64,000 nucleotides of DNA from assembly GCF_016466415.2 (NCBI RefSeq), contig NZ_CP066771.1, positions 1,116,001 through 1,180,000 on the forward strand, written 5' to 3'. The stretch comes from Ralstonia pickettii (GTDB taxonomy: Bacteria > Pseudomonadota > Gammaproteobacteria > Burkholderiales > Burkholderiaceae). The notes under the pieces were generated by a model. The model was not told the DNA's origin. It saw nothing but the letters and a program-made list of their open reading frames with translations, and searched no databases. Every line of letters starts with the position of its first letter. Within the stretch, counting starts at the first letter, position 1. Positions 31,669-39,876 of this stretch are shown here, in pieces. A program made the position numbers and the translations under genes.

Positions 31669-31818
31669 TGGCTCTGCTGCTTGAACAGCCTTAGCCCTAT
31701 CAGCGGGAATTCGGCGGGAGGCGGTTCGGCCGGATTGCAGGGCGTGCGCACCGTGTCAGGCATGGGCTGACGCAGTGCTGCACTGTTTGCGGGAGTGCTT
31801 GCCTGTTGTTGGGCCGGA

Positions 31819-31836
31819 ATTGGCATAGTTTCTGCT
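31819..31836 (+). promoter_or_regulatory. sigma-54 promoter of glnA
   Basis: TTGGCATAGTTTCTGCTA contains the diagnostic GG-N10-GC arrangement of a -24/-12 promoter. The expected transcript start is about 31846, giving a leader of about 150 bases before glnA. The leader includes a perfect 6-bp hairpin (31867-31881). Confidence 0.75.
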
Positions 31837-31996
31837 AAGATTCCCGCGGTCTTTTTCAGGGGCGTCCGTCCGTGTCGGACGACCTTGCTGGAAAGAAGAT
31901 GTTTCGGAGTGAGGGCGGGTTGCGGCCGATTGCGCAGCGATCCGTCACACAACCGGCTCACAATACTTTGCGTTATTGCGCTACCAGGAGAATGGC

Positions 31997-33412
31997 ATGT
32001 CCCAAAGCATTGCAGACGTGATGAAGCTCGTGAAGGAAAACGACGTCAAGTTCGTCGATTTCCGCTTCACCGATACCAAGGGTAAGGAGCAGCACGTCTC
32101 GGTCCCCGTTTCGCATTTCGACGAAGACAAGTTCGAAAGCGGTCACGCATTCGACGGCTCGTCGATCGCCGGCTGGAAAGGCATCGAAGCGTCGGACATG
32201 CTGCTGGTGCCGGATGCAAACACCGCGCACATCGACCCGTTCTACGAAGAGCCGACCCTGGTCCTGACCTGCGACGTGGTCGAGCCGTCGGACGGCAAGG
32301 GCTACGACCGCGACCCGCGCTCGATCGCCAAGCGCGCTGAAGCCTACCTGAAGAGCACCGGCCTGGGCGACACCGCCTACTTTGGTCCGGAACCCGAATT
32401 CTTCATCTTCGACGGCGTGACCTGGAACATCGACATGCAGGGTTGCTTCGTGAAGATCAATTCCGAAGAAGCTCCGTGGTCGTCGGGCAAGGAGTTCGAA
32501 CACGGCAACTCGGGCCACCGTCCGGGCAAGAAGGGCGGCTACTTCCCGGTTGCCCCGATCGACACGTTCCAAGACATGCGCTCGGAAATGTGCCTGATCC
32601 TGGAATCGCTGGGTATTCCCGTTGAAGTGCACCACCACGAAGTGGCAGGCCAAGGTCAGAACGAAATCGGCACGAAGTTCAGCACGCTGGTGCAACGCGC
32701 CGACTGGACCCAGCTGCAAAAGTACGTGATCCAGAACGTCGCGCACACCTATGGCAAGACGGCGACGTTCATGCCGAAGCCGGTCGTGGGCGACAACGGT
32801 TCGGGCATGCACGTTCACCAGTCGGTGTGGAAGGACGGCCAGAACCTGTTCGCAGGCAACGGCTACGCTGGTCTGTCGGAGTTCGCGCTGTACTACATCG
32901 GCGGCATCATCAAGCACGCCCGCGCGCTGAATGCCCTCACCAACCCGGGTACGAACTCGTACAAGCGTCTGGTGCCGGGCTTCGAGGCTCCGGTCAAGCT
33001 GGCTTACTCGGCACGTAACCGTTCGGCCTCGATCCGCATTCCGTACGTTGCGAACCCGAAGGGCCGTCGTATCGAGACCCGCTTCCCGGATCCGCTGATG
33101 AACCCGTACCTGGGCTTCTCGGCGCTGCTGATGGCCGGTCTGGATGGCGTGCAGAACAAGATCCACCCGGGCGAAGCTGCCGACAAGAACCTGTACGACC
33201 TGCCGCCGGAAGAAGACGCAAAGATCCCGACCGTGTGCTCGAGCCTGGATCAGGCCCTCGAGTACCTGGACAAGGACCGCGAATTCCTGACCCGCGGTGG
33301 GGTGTTCTCCAACGCCATGCTCGACGCCTACATCGAGCTGAAGATGGAAGAAGTCACGCGCTTCCGCATGACGACGCACCCGCTCGAGTTCGAGATGTAC
33401 TACTCGCTGTAA
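31997..33412 (+). CDS. glnA: glutamine synthetase type I (GlnA)
   Basis: ATP-dependent amidation of glutamate to glutamine, the main entry of ammonium at low nitrogen; 471 residues, the dodecameric type I-beta form. Signatures include [12 protein letters not shown] near the N-terminus, [14 protein letters not shown] [18 protein letters not shown], and the adenylylation site [10 protein letters not shown] with the modified tyrosine at about residue 400. An AGGAG ribosome site supports the ATG at 31997 over the in-frame ATG 21 bases upstream. The upstream sigma-54 promoter with two NtrC-like sites, and ntrBC downstream, show classical nitrogen control. Confidence 0.97.
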   Translation: MSQSIADVMKLVKENDVKFVDFRFTDTKGKEQHVSVPVSHFDEDKFESGHAFDGSSIAGWKGIEASDMLLVPDANTAHIDPFYEEPTLVLTCDVVEPSDGKGYDRDPRSIAKRAEAYLKSTGLGDTAYFGPEPEFFIFDGVTWNIDMQGCFVKINSEEAPWSSGKEFEHGNSGHRPGKKGGYFPVAPIDTFQDMRSEMCLILESLGIPVEVHHHEVAGQGQNEIGTKFSTLVQRADWTQLQKYVIQNVAHTYGKTATFMPKPVVGDNGSGMHVHQSVWKDGQNLFAGNGYAGLSEFALYYIGGIIKHARALNALTNPGTNSYKRLVPGFEAPVKLAYSARNRSASIRIPYVANPKGRRIETRFPDPLMNPYLGFSALLMAGLDGVQNKIHPGEAADKNLYDLPPEEDAKIPTVCSSLDQALEYLDKDREFLTRGGVFSNAMLDAYIELKMEEVTRFRMTTHPLEFEMYYSL

Positions 33413-33461
33413 TGTGCGAGCGTCCCGGGCAATGTGTCGGGGCGAAGAGACGGTTGTGAGA

Positions 33462-33492
33462 GGGGGGGCGGCGCAGGTCGCCCTTCCTTTTT
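33462..33492 (+). terminator. intrinsic terminator of glnA
   Basis: Nine-base arms (GGGGGGGCG with CGCCCTTCC, two G-T pairs) and an 8-base loop followed by TTTTT. It separates glnA from the DUF4124 gene and ntrBC. Confidence 0.7.
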
Positions 33493-33518
33493 GTGAAGCG
33501 GAGTTTTGTGGCTAGAAT
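33491..33518 (+). promoter_or_regulatory. sigma-70 promoter of the DUF4124-ntrBC unit
   Basis: -35 TTGTGA (33491-33496), 16-bp spacer, -10 TAGAAT (33513-33518). It overlaps the T tract of the glnA terminator and lies about 45 bases before the DUF4124 start. This would give ntrBC expression independent of glnA. Confidence 0.5.
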
Positions 33519-33570
33519 GAGCGTCCGCCGGACTCCGGCGCCCGATCGACGTATCCGCCAGGTTCCATTC

Positions 33571-34083
33571 ATGTTCCGTCCTTCCCCACGCATCGCATCT
33601 GGGCTGCTTGCCGCCGCTGCGGCGGTGTTTGCCACGCTGTCCGTGCAGGCTCCCGCGTACGCTGATGATGTCTATCTGTGCACCGGTCCGAACGGCGTGC
33701 CGGAGTACCGCAACAGTGGCAACGTGAAGGGCTGCAAGAAGTTGACGCTGCCCGATGTGGTGACCGTGCCTGGCACGCGCAGCCCGCGCAGTGCGGGTGC
33801 TGCACCCGCACCGGCGCAAAACAATGCAGGCGGTGGCTTCCCCCGCGTGGACAACGCCACGCAGAAGGCGCGTGACGGCGAACGCCGCCAGGTGCTGGAG
33901 GCCGAGCTGGCAGACGAGGAGCGCAAGCTCCAGGCGTTGAAGGCCGAATATAACAACGGTCAACCCGAGCGCCAGGGCAACGAACGTAACTATCAGAAGT
34001 ATCTGGACCGCACCGCGCAGTTGAAGGGCGACATCGAACGCAGCCAGGCTGAGCTTGCCCCCGCAAAACGAATCCCTTGCTGA
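33571..34083 (+). CDS. DUF4124 domain exported protein, 3' end replaced by IS sequence
   Basis: An exported 170-residue protein with a signal peptide (ASGLLAAAAAVFATLSVQAP...AYA) and a DUF4124-like start DDVYLCTGPNGVPEYRNSG, then a Pro/Ala linker and a coiled-coil tail (RRQVLEAELADEERKLQALK). Native sequence runs to residue 160. The last ten residues (ELAPAKRIPC) are read from the inserted IS element. Removing the IS and one GGC duplication restores a 174-residue frame ending NVDSIRRELGNLKE. The family sits between glnA and ntrB in related species, and its function is unknown. The truncated product may still be partly functional, since only 14 coiled-coil residues are lost. Confidence 0.8.
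   Translation: MFRPSPRIASGLLAAAAAVFATLSVQAPAYADDVYLCTGPNGVPEYRNSGNVKGCKKLTLPDVVTVPGTRSPRSAGAAPAPAQNNAGGGFPRVDNATQKARDGERRQVLEAELADEERKLQALKAEYNNGQPERQGNERNYQKYLDRTAQLKGDIERSQAELAPAKRIPC
34047..34049. repeat. left target-site duplication (GGC) of the IS element
   Basis: GGC directly before the left inverted repeat; the same GGC follows the right end at 35338-35340. Joining the flanks with one copy restores the host reading frame exactly. Confidence 0.85.
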
Positions 34084-34107
34084 GGTTAAACTGAAGCAAG
34101 GAGAGAT

Positions 34108-34407
34108 GTGATGACAAGCAAGACAAAGCGGGCGCAGTACACGCTGGAATTCAAGCTGGAAGCGGTACGGCTGGTGAAGAGCGGGCAGAGCATGGCAGTG
34201 GTTAGCGCGACCCTGGGCATCAGAGCGCAGACGCTGCATAACTGGGTCAAGGCGGAGCGGGAAGGCAAGCTGACTGGTGCGGGTATGAAGCCGGTCAGCC
34301 CGGAGCAGATGGAGCTGGCCCGGCTTCGGGCGGAGGTGGCGCGCTTGAAGATGGAGCGCGATATTTTAAAAAAAGCCGCAGCATACTTTGCGAAGGAGTC
34401 GGTGTGA
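34108..34407 (+). CDS. IS3-family transposase OrfA
   Basis: About 99 residues; the start is GTG 34108 or ATG 34111, behind an AGGAG site. It has a helix-turn-helix (YTLEFKLEAVRLVKSGQS; LGIRAQTLHNWVK) that binds the inverted repeats, and a leucine-zipper-like tail (LARLRAEVARLKMERDILKK). The stop overlaps the beginning of orfB. A run of seven A residues at 34368-34374, in the frame A-AAA-AAA, is the likely site of the programmed -1 shift into orfB. Confidence 0.93.
   Translation: MMTSKTKRAQYTLEFKLEAVRLVKSGQSMAVVSATLGIRAQTLHNWVKAEREGKLTGAGMKPVSPEQMELARLRAEVARLKMERDILKKAAAYFAKESV
34368..34375 (+). promoter_or_regulatory. slippery sequence for programmed -1 frameshift
   Basis: AAAAAAAG read in orfA as TTA AAA AAA GCC. 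After a -1 slip the frame (AGC CGC AGC ATA...) is open through the GTG at 34404 into orfB, so one OrfAB fusion protein can be made. This is standard for IS3-family elements. Confidence 0.75.
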
Positions 34408-35297
34408 GGTATGCGTTCATCGAGCGAAACCGACGTTACTGGCCGGTCTCGGTCCTGTGTGAGCTGTTAGGGGTCAGCCCCAGCGGCTATCACCAGCGCA
34501 AGCAACGCACAGTAAGCACCGACAGGCCAGATAGAGGCCGACTCAGTGACGATGCCTTGTTGGCCCACATCAAGGCGATTCACGCCGGGGTCAAGGGGGA
34601 GTACGGCTGGCCGCGCATGTGGAAGGAACTGCTGGCGCGTGGGGTGCGGGTGGGCAAGGAGCGTGTTCGCAAGCTGATGGCGCTGCACGGCATCCGTGCC
34701 CGCCACAAGCGCAAGTACATCGCGACAACCAACTCGAACCACGATTTGCCGGTGGCCCCCAATCTGCTGCAACGCGACTTTAGCCCAGCAGCACCCAATC
34801 AAGTCTGGACGAGCGACATAACCTATGTGGCGACCGCCGAAGGCTGGCTCTACCTGGTGGTCATCATCGACCTGTTCAGCCGGCAGGTGGTTGGCTGGTC
34901 GATGCAACCACACATGAAGGCCGAATTGGTCACGGACGCGCTGCGCATGGCCTGGTTCCGGCGCCGCCCGGAAGCCGGTGTGATTGTGCACACCGACCGG
35001 GGAAGCCAGTATTGCAGCCATCTGTTTCAAGACGCCCTGAAGGCGTATGGCATGCGCTCGTCAATGAGCCGCAGGGGCGATTGCTGGGACAACGCGCCGA
35101 CTGAGAGTCTGTGGGGGTCGTTGAAGGTCGCTCGCCTGCACGGTCGCCAGTTCGCTACCCGCCGCGCCGCAATGGACGAGGTAATTGACTGGCTTGGCTT
35201 TTATAATGCCAGCCGACTCCACTCGACGCTGGGCTACGTCAGCCCCATGACGTTCGAGAAAAACTGGTCCGCAGCTCAGCAACACCGGGCTGCCTAA
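34404..35297 (+). CDS. IS3-family transposase OrfB (DDE integrase core)
   Basis: 297 residues from a GTG. An HTH_21-type region (MRYAFIERNRRYWPVSVLCE) precedes the rve integrase core. The DDE triad is visible in TSDITYV (first Asp), IVHTDRGSQYCS (second Asp) and DNAPTESLWGSLK (Glu). The usual product is the OrfAB fusion made by frameshifting. No stop or frameshift breaks the frame, so the transposase looks intact. Confidence 0.94.
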   Translation: MRYAFIERNRRYWPVSVLCELLGVSPSGYHQRKQRTVSTDRPDRGRLSDDALLAHIKAIHAGVKGEYGWPRMWKELLARGVRVGKERVRKLMALHGIRARHKRKYIATTNSNHDLPVAPNLLQRDFSPAAPNQVWTSDITYVATAEGWLYLVVIIDLFSRQVVGWSMQPHMKAELVTDALRMAWFRRRPEAGVIVHTDRGSQYCSHLFQDALKAYGMRSSMSRRGDCWDNAPTESLWGSLKVARLHGRQFATRRAAMDEVIDWLGFYNASRLHSTLGYVSPMTFEKNWSAAQQHRAA

Positions 35298-35337
35298 TTC
35301 CCTCGGTTATGGGATTCGTGGAACAGGGGCAAGGTCA

Positions 35338-35386
35338 GGCCAATGTCGATTCCATCCGCCGGGAGCTGGGCAATCTCAAGGAGTAG
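35338..35386 (+). pseudogene. 3' remnant of the interrupted DUF4124 gene
   Basis: After the right GGC duplication the sequence codes for A-NVDSIRRELGNLKE and a TAG stop at 35384-35386. It continues the coiled-coil tail of the gene at 33571. Seven bases later ntrB begins, which is the original gene spacing. Confidence 0.85.
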
Positions 35387-35393
35387 GTGAGCT

Positions 35394-36593
35394 ATGCGTC
35401 GACTGATCCGCAAAGCGGCACGCCGCGATGAACAGGAACAGACGACGCCATCTGCGCCGTCAGCGTCCGCCGCGCGTGAGGCGGCAGCGGGCGAGCCCAT
35501 CGACGGGCCGCCACCCATTCCGTTTTCACATGGCGCGCCGCCATTGTTCCCTGGGCTCGACGCGGCGCCCAATCCCATCCTCTTCGTCCGCCATCCGGCG
35601 CTGACAATCTTCTACGCCAATCCCGCCGCGGAAGCCGCGCTGGCCGTGTCACGCCGGCAGTTGGTGGAGATGTCGCTGTACGAGCTGTTTGCCGACCCGT
35701 CCGAACTGGCCGAGATGATTGCCACCGTGGCAGCCCGCCAATTCGATGCCAAGCGGCGCGACGTCTCGCTCGACCGTTTGGGCCACGAACCGCTGCACGC
35801 GCACGCCGTCGTGGGCGCACTCGACTTTGCGCCTGCGTCAGTGCTGCTTGAGCTGCTGCCCAACGAGCAGAAGATTCGCAGCGAGCGCGAAGAGCGCCTG
35901 TTGGACCTGACCTCCGCCAACAAAGAGCTGATCCGCAATCTGGCACACGAGATCAAGAATCCGTTGGGCGGCATTCGCGGCGCGGCGCAGTTGCTGGAGT
36001 TCGAACTGCCGGAACGTTCGCTGCGCGAGTACACGCAAGTCATCATCAAGGAATCCGACCGCCTGCAGACGCTGGTCGATCGCCTGCTCGAACCACACCG
36101 GCATCCGCATATCGTTGGCGATGTGAACATCCACGAGGTGCTGGAGCGCGTGCGCTCGGTGGTGCTGGCGGAGTTCCCGCAGGGCTTGCATATCGTGCGC
36201 GACTACGACGCGAGTCTGCCGGAGTTTCGCGGTGACAAGGAGCAGCTCATCCAGGCGGTGCTCAACATCGTGCACAACGCGGCGCATGCGCTTGGCGCTC
36301 GGATTGCGCAGGGCGACGGCGAAATCATTCTGCGCACGCGCGTTGCGCGCAAAGTTACGATTGCAAAGCGTCTTTACAAGCTGGCATTGGACTTGCATGT
36401 AGTGGACAACGGTCCTGGTATCCCGGACGACATCCGCGAGCGAATCTTTTTCCCGCTGGTGTCAGGAAGGGAGGGGGGAAGTGGGCTGGGTCTGACACTC
36501 GCGCAGACGTTCGTGCAGCAGCATGACGGCCTGATTGAATGCGAGAGCAGGCCAGGTCAGACGGATTTCCGCATTCTCGTACCGCTGCACTGA
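35394..36593 (+). CDS. ntrB: nitrogen regulation sensor kinase NtrB (GlnL)
   Basis: Two-component kinase that phosphorylates NtrC when the PII protein signals nitrogen lack; 399 residues. It has a variable Pro/Ala-rich N-terminus, a PAS domain at about residues 55-150 (NPILFVRHPALTIFYANPAA), and a HisKA dimerisation region with the phosphoacceptor His185 in NLAHEIKNPLGGIRGAAQLL. The ATPase domain shows the N box VLNIVHNAAHAL and the G boxes VVDNGPGIPDD and GGSGLGLTLA. There is no transmembrane segment, so it is cytoplasmic. The IS element ends 56 bases upstream of its ATG, which may alter its expression. Confidence 0.95.
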   Translation: MRRLIRKAARRDEQEQTTPSAPSASAAREAAAGEPIDGPPPIPFSHGAPPLFPGLDAAPNPILFVRHPALTIFYANPAAEAALAVSRRQLVEMSLYELFADPSELAEMIATVAARQFDAKRRDVSLDRLGHEPLHAHAVVGALDFAPASVLLELLPNEQKIRSEREERLLDLTSANKELIRNLAHEIKNPLGGIRGAAQLLEFELPERSLREYTQVIIKESDRLQTLVDRLLEPHRHPHIVGDVNIHEVLERVRSVVLAEFPQGLHIVRDYDASLPEFRGDKEQLIQAVLNIVHNAAHALGARIAQGDGEIILRTRVARKVTIAKRLYKLALDLHVVDNGPGIPDDIRERIFFPLVSGREGGSGLGLTLAQTFVQQHDGLIECESRPGQTDFRILVPLH

Positions 36594-36663
36594 AGCGTCA
36601 CAGCTTCAACAACGCAGCGCGAGACGGCCCAGGCGAGACGAAGTCAAGCAGACGAACCAACAC

Positions 36664-38172
36664 ATGAAGCCAATCTGGATAGTCGACGACGATCAATCCA
36701 TCCGCTGGGTCCTTGAGAAGGCGCTGGCACGCGAGAGCCTGCTCTCGCGCAGCTTTACCAACGTGCGCGACGCGCTCAACGCGCTCGACGAAGAAACGCC
36801 GCAAGTCCTGATCTCCGACGTCCGTATGCCGGGCGGCTCGGGGCTGGATCTGCTGCAGGCCATCAAGGCAAAGCACCCGGGGCTGCCGGTCATCATCATG
36901 ACCGCGTATTCCGATCTCGACAGTGCCGTAGCGGCGTTCCAGGGCGGCGCGTTCGAATATCTCGCTAAGCCGTTTGACGTGGATCGCGCAGTCGAACTGA
37001 TCCGCCGTGCGCTGGAGGAGAGCCTGCGCGAAGAGGAGATCGATGATCGCCTGAGCGATGCGCCGGAGATCCTCGGACAGGCGCCGGCCATGCAGGACGT
37101 GTTCCGCGCGATCGGGCGGCTGTCACAGTCCAACGTGACGGTGCTGATCACCGGCGAATCCGGCACGGGTAAGGAACTGGTGGCCCGGGCGCTGCATAAG
37201 CACAGCCCACGCGCCAGCGGCCCGTTCATCGCGCTGAATACGGCGGCGATTCCGAAAGACCTGCTCGAATCCGAGCTGTTCGGCCACGAGCGTGGCGCAT
37301 TTACGGGCGCGCAGACCATGCGCCGCGGCCGCTTTGAGCAAGCCGAGGGCGGCACGCTGTTCCTCGATGAAATCGGCGACATGCCGTTCGATCTGCAGAC
37401 GCGCTTACTGCGCGTGCTGTCGGACGGCCACTTCTATCGCGTGGGCGGCCACAACCCGCTCAAGGCCAACGTGCGCGTCATCGCGGCCACGCACCAGAAT
37501 CTGGAAACCCGCGTCAAGGACGGTCTGTTCCGCGAGGACTTGTTTCACCGGCTGAACGTGATCCGTCTGCGCTTGCCGGCGCTGCGCGAACGCCCGGAAG
37601 ACATCACGCTGCTGGCGCGCCATTTCTTGCAGAAGAGTGCCAAGGAGCTGGGCGTGGAGCCCAAGCGCATGTCGGACGATGCGCTGGCGCATATCGCCAC
37701 GCTGCCGTTCCCCGGCAACGTGCGGCAACTGGAAAACCTCTGCAACTGGCTCACTGTGATGGCGCCGGCGCAGACCATTGAAAGCAAGGATCTGCCCGCC
37801 GACCTGGTGCGAGGCAACGCGCAGATGCTACCGGTCATGGGCGAGGCCGCGGCTCGCCCCGCCTTCATCGGCGAGCCGTCGCATGGTGGCGAACCGTATG
37901 GTGTTACGCCGTCGGTCGATACGTTGCTTTCAAGCTCTGCAGCGGGGGCATCCATCGCAGCAGGTTGGGAGCGCGCGCTCGCGGGCGAGGCCAAGGCCAT
38001 GCTCGAAGCGGGCCAGCCCGACGTCATGGACGCACTTACGCGACGCTTCGAGAAGGCGATTCTTGAGGCTGCGCTGGGTGTCACGCGCGGGCGCCGTGTT
38101 GAAGCGGCAACGCGTCTGGGCATCGGCCGCAACACCATCACGCGCAAATTGCAGGAGCTTGGCTTCGACTGA
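36664..38172 (+). CDS. ntrC: nitrogen regulation response regulator NtrC (GlnG)
   Basis: Sigma-54 activator; 502 residues. The receiver domain carries the phosphorylated aspartate at residue 52 (VLISDVRMPGGSG). The AAA+ core has Walker A GESGTGKELVARA, the sigma-54 contact motif GAFTGA, and Walker B LFLDEIG. A Fis-type helix-turn-helix ends the protein (RRVEAATRLGIGRNTITRKL). The linker before the HTH is long and Ala/Gly-rich. It follows ntrB by 70 bases, and a strong terminator follows. Its binding sites are present upstream of glnA. Confidence 0.96.
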   Translation: MKPIWIVDDDQSIRWVLEKALARESLLSRSFTNVRDALNALDEETPQVLISDVRMPGGSGLDLLQAIKAKHPGLPVIIMTAYSDLDSAVAAFQGGAFEYLAKPFDVDRAVELIRRALEESLREEEIDDRLSDAPEILGQAPAMQDVFRAIGRLSQSNVTVLITGESGTGKELVARALHKHSPRASGPFIALNTAAIPKDLLESELFGHERGAFTGAQTMRRGRFEQAEGGTLFLDEIGDMPFDLQTRLLRVLSDGHFYRVGGHNPLKANVRVIAATHQNLETRVKDGLFREDLFHRLNVIRLRLPALRERPEDITLLARHFLQKSAKELGVEPKRMSDDALAHIATLPFPGNVRQLENLCNWLTVMAPAQTIESKDLPADLVRGNAQMLPVMGEAAARPAFIGEPSHGGEPYGVTPSVDTLLSSSAAGASIAAGWERALAGEAKAMLEAGQPDVMDALTRRFEKAILEAALGVTRGRRVEAATRLGIGRNTITRKLQELGFD

Positions 38173-38227
38173 CGTGCCGTCAGCGGGGCCAGTCCACTGG
38201 ATATCGTCGAGCTTGGCGATTGGGATT

Positions 38228-38263
38228 GGGCGGATTTCCGATAAGGGAATCCGCCCTTTTTTT
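38228..38263 (+). terminator. intrinsic terminator after ntrC
   Basis: Nine-base arms GGGCGGATT and AATCCGCCC around an 11-base loop followed by seven T residues. It lies 55 bases after the ntrC stop and just past the end of the convergent small gene. Confidence 0.85.
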
Positions 38264-38287
38264 GGCGGCCGAGAATGCGTGCTGCGC

Positions 38288-38617
38288 TTAGTGCAGCTTG
38301 TGCTTGAGCTGCGACAGCTCTTCATGCGCGCGCATCACGGCAGATTCCACGGAATGGTCCACCTTGCCGCTGGCGTTCTGGCAGGCCGTTTTCGCATGGT
38401 CGGAACAGGCTTCGAGCTTGTCGATGGCTTCTACGAAAGTCTGCGGGTCTTCAGCGCCTTCCAGGCGCGAGTGGCATTGGCGGGCTTGATCGTCCAGTTG
38501 CTGGATCGATTGCTTCAGCGCGTCAGGCACATCCTTGTGCGAGGCGCAGGTCCGGGCCAGTTCGGCGATGGTGTTTTCCGCATGTTCAAAACGCTGGCGC
38601 AGTTTCTCTGGTTGCAT
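38288..38617 (-). CDS. small helical protein of unknown function
   Basis: 109 residues with an AGGAG ribosome site before the ATG (MQPEKLRQRFEHAENTIAEL). It is almost entirely predicted helix, rich in Ala, Gln, Asp and His, with four cysteines at regular places (ARTCASHK, ARQCHSRL, LEACSDHAKTACQN). I do not recognise the family. There is no signal peptide or membrane segment. It could bind metal through its Cys and His residues, but that is only a suggestion. It is convergent to ntrC across the terminator and stands alone. Confidence 0.65.
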   Translation of the reverse strand: MQPEKLRQRFEHAENTIAELARTCASHKDVPDALKQSIQQLDDQARQCHSRLEGAEDPQTFVEAIDKLEACSDHAKTACQNASGKVDHSVESAVMRAHEELSQLKHKLH

Positions 38618-38785
38618 GGGGGCTCCTGTCGGTTGCGCTAAAAAGGGCGTTGGCACAGCATGCACCGTTATGAGGCCGTCACATGGTGCAAAGCGGTGCA
38701 ACGCCCAATTTCGGCGCAAGCGGCTTGCCGCTTGCGGCAAGCGACGCTGGCTCTCCAGGGCGTGTTGCGGTGCAGGAATGCCGCG

Positions 38786-39679
38786 TCAGTCGTGCGGCGC
38801 GGGGAGGGCCAGGGAACGCGCTTCCAGGATGCGCTCGGCGACTTCGGCAAAACCGCCGCCGCCTTCGGCCGCGGTGAGGTACGCCGGCGGCACGGGCAGC
38901 GTGTCGATCACATCCAGCACATTGGCCACGCCCACCGAGAGTGGGAAGAACTCGAACATTGCCGCATCGTTGGCGGAGTCGCCCACGAACACCCAGCGTT
39001 CGCGCTCGGCATGCAGGTCGAGGCCGAATGCGCGGCGCGCCAGCGAAACGCTGGCGCTCAGCTTGTCGTGCTTGCCGAACCAGCCGTTGACGTGAATCGA
39101 GCTGACGGTGGCATGCATCCCGTGCGTGCGCATGATGTCGACGATGTGCCGCACGGCGTGCTGCGGCAGCGGCGGGACTTGTTCGGCATGGTCGACGGCC
39201 AGATCCGCCGCGTGCCAGGCTTGATCCGTCGCCAGCGCTGAACCCGGCACGGCACGCCGGATCTCTGCACCCACTTCGCGGATGCGCTCGAGGTTGCGTG
39301 CGCGCGTCTGCGCGTCGTCCACGAAATCGGTGGCCAGATGCCCGCGCGAATCGACGCGCATGGCAAACGCGCCGTTCTCGCCGATCACCGCATCAACGGG
39401 CCACAACCGCGCAATGACTTCGCACCAGGCAATCGACCGGCCGGTGACGGGCACGACCTTGATGCCGGCGCGATGCAAGCGCTCCAGCGCCGAGTACGTG
39501 TGCGCGGGCAGCTTGCCCTTCGTCGTGAGGGTTCCATCCACGTCGGTGAAGATGCCGGTGATATTGCGCAGTGCATCATCCGAGAGCTGATTCAGGGCCA
39601 GCGGAGCGCGCCGGTCGGCAACGAGGGGCGCGGTTTCAGGCGAGTCCGGAGCGGCAGGAGTGGTGGGTGGGGCGAGCAT
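38786..39679 (-). CDS. HAD-superfamily phosphatase (HAD-IIB type)
   Basis: 297 residues. Motif I is [11 protein letters not shown] with the nucleophile Asp, motif II is the VVPVTGR stretch with its Thr, and motif IV is [12 protein letters not shown]. This is the Cof/sucrose-phosphatase-like group with a type IIB cap between motifs II and III. The substrate, probably a sugar or nucleotide phosphate, cannot be deduced. The start at 39679 was chosen over an in-frame ATG 105 bases upstream, since that region overlaps the ugpB promoter. It is divergent from the ugp operon, whose Pho-box-like sequence is nearby. Confidence 0.83.
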   Translation of the reverse strand: MLAPPTTPAAPDSPETAPLVADRRAPLALNQLSDDALRNITGIFTDVDGTLTTKGKLPAHTYSALERLHRAGIKVVPVTGRSIAWCEVIARLWPVDAVIGENGAFAMRVDSRGHLATDFVDDAQTRARNLERIREVGAEIRRAVPGSALATDQAWHAADLAVDHAEQVPPLPQHAVRHIVDIMRTHGMHATVSSIHVNGWFGKHDKLSASVSLARRAFGLDLHAERERWVFVGDSANDAAMFEFFPLSVGVANVLDVIDTLPVPPAYLTAAEGGGGFAEVAERILEARSLALPAPHD

Positions 39680-39777
39680 GCTGCGCGAGCAATAGAGAGT
39701 GTCTTCAACCCATTCTAACGGCCGTTGCAAGCCAAACCTTGGAGGGATTTCCCGATTTCTTTGTGACAGAAAGGCAA

Positions 39778-39806
39778 GTAACATCCCGCTGTCATAAAAA
39801 TGACCG
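39778..39806 (+). promoter_or_regulatory. Pho-box-like element upstream of ugpB
   Basis: Three 7-base units spaced 11 bp apart: GTAACAT, CTGTCAT (perfect consensus) and ATGACCG, joined by CCCG and AAAA. A TATACA (39815-39820) follows 8 bases later as a possible -10. The outer units are weak. The ugp operon is a known PhoB target in E. coli, so phosphate-starvation control is plausible. Confidence 0.5.
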
Positions 39807-39876
39807 ACCGTGCATATACAGTCGGCGCGCCGTGGGCGGAGCGAGGGAGCCCGCCGGGTCGAAACAAGGAGAAATG

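Larger units (their letters stand above)
34050..35337 (+). mobile_element. IS3-family insertion sequence, 1288 bp
   Basis: Complete element with imperfect 27-bp terminal inverted repeats: the left end begins TGAGCTTGCCCC, the right end (reverse complement) TGACCTTGCCCC, and both share ACGAATCCC further in (21 of 27 match). It has a 3-bp GGC target duplication. It encodes overlapping orfA and orfB, with a slippery A run for a -1 frameshift to make the OrfAB transposase. OrfA resembles the IS3 subgroup more than IS407. The three-part agreement of ends, duplication and restored host frame makes the boundaries secure. It appears intact and potentially active. Confidence 0.95.

Noticed and set aside
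31973-33379. Open frame of 468 codons opposite glnA
   Set aside because: Pure antisense of glnA with no motif or ribosome site.
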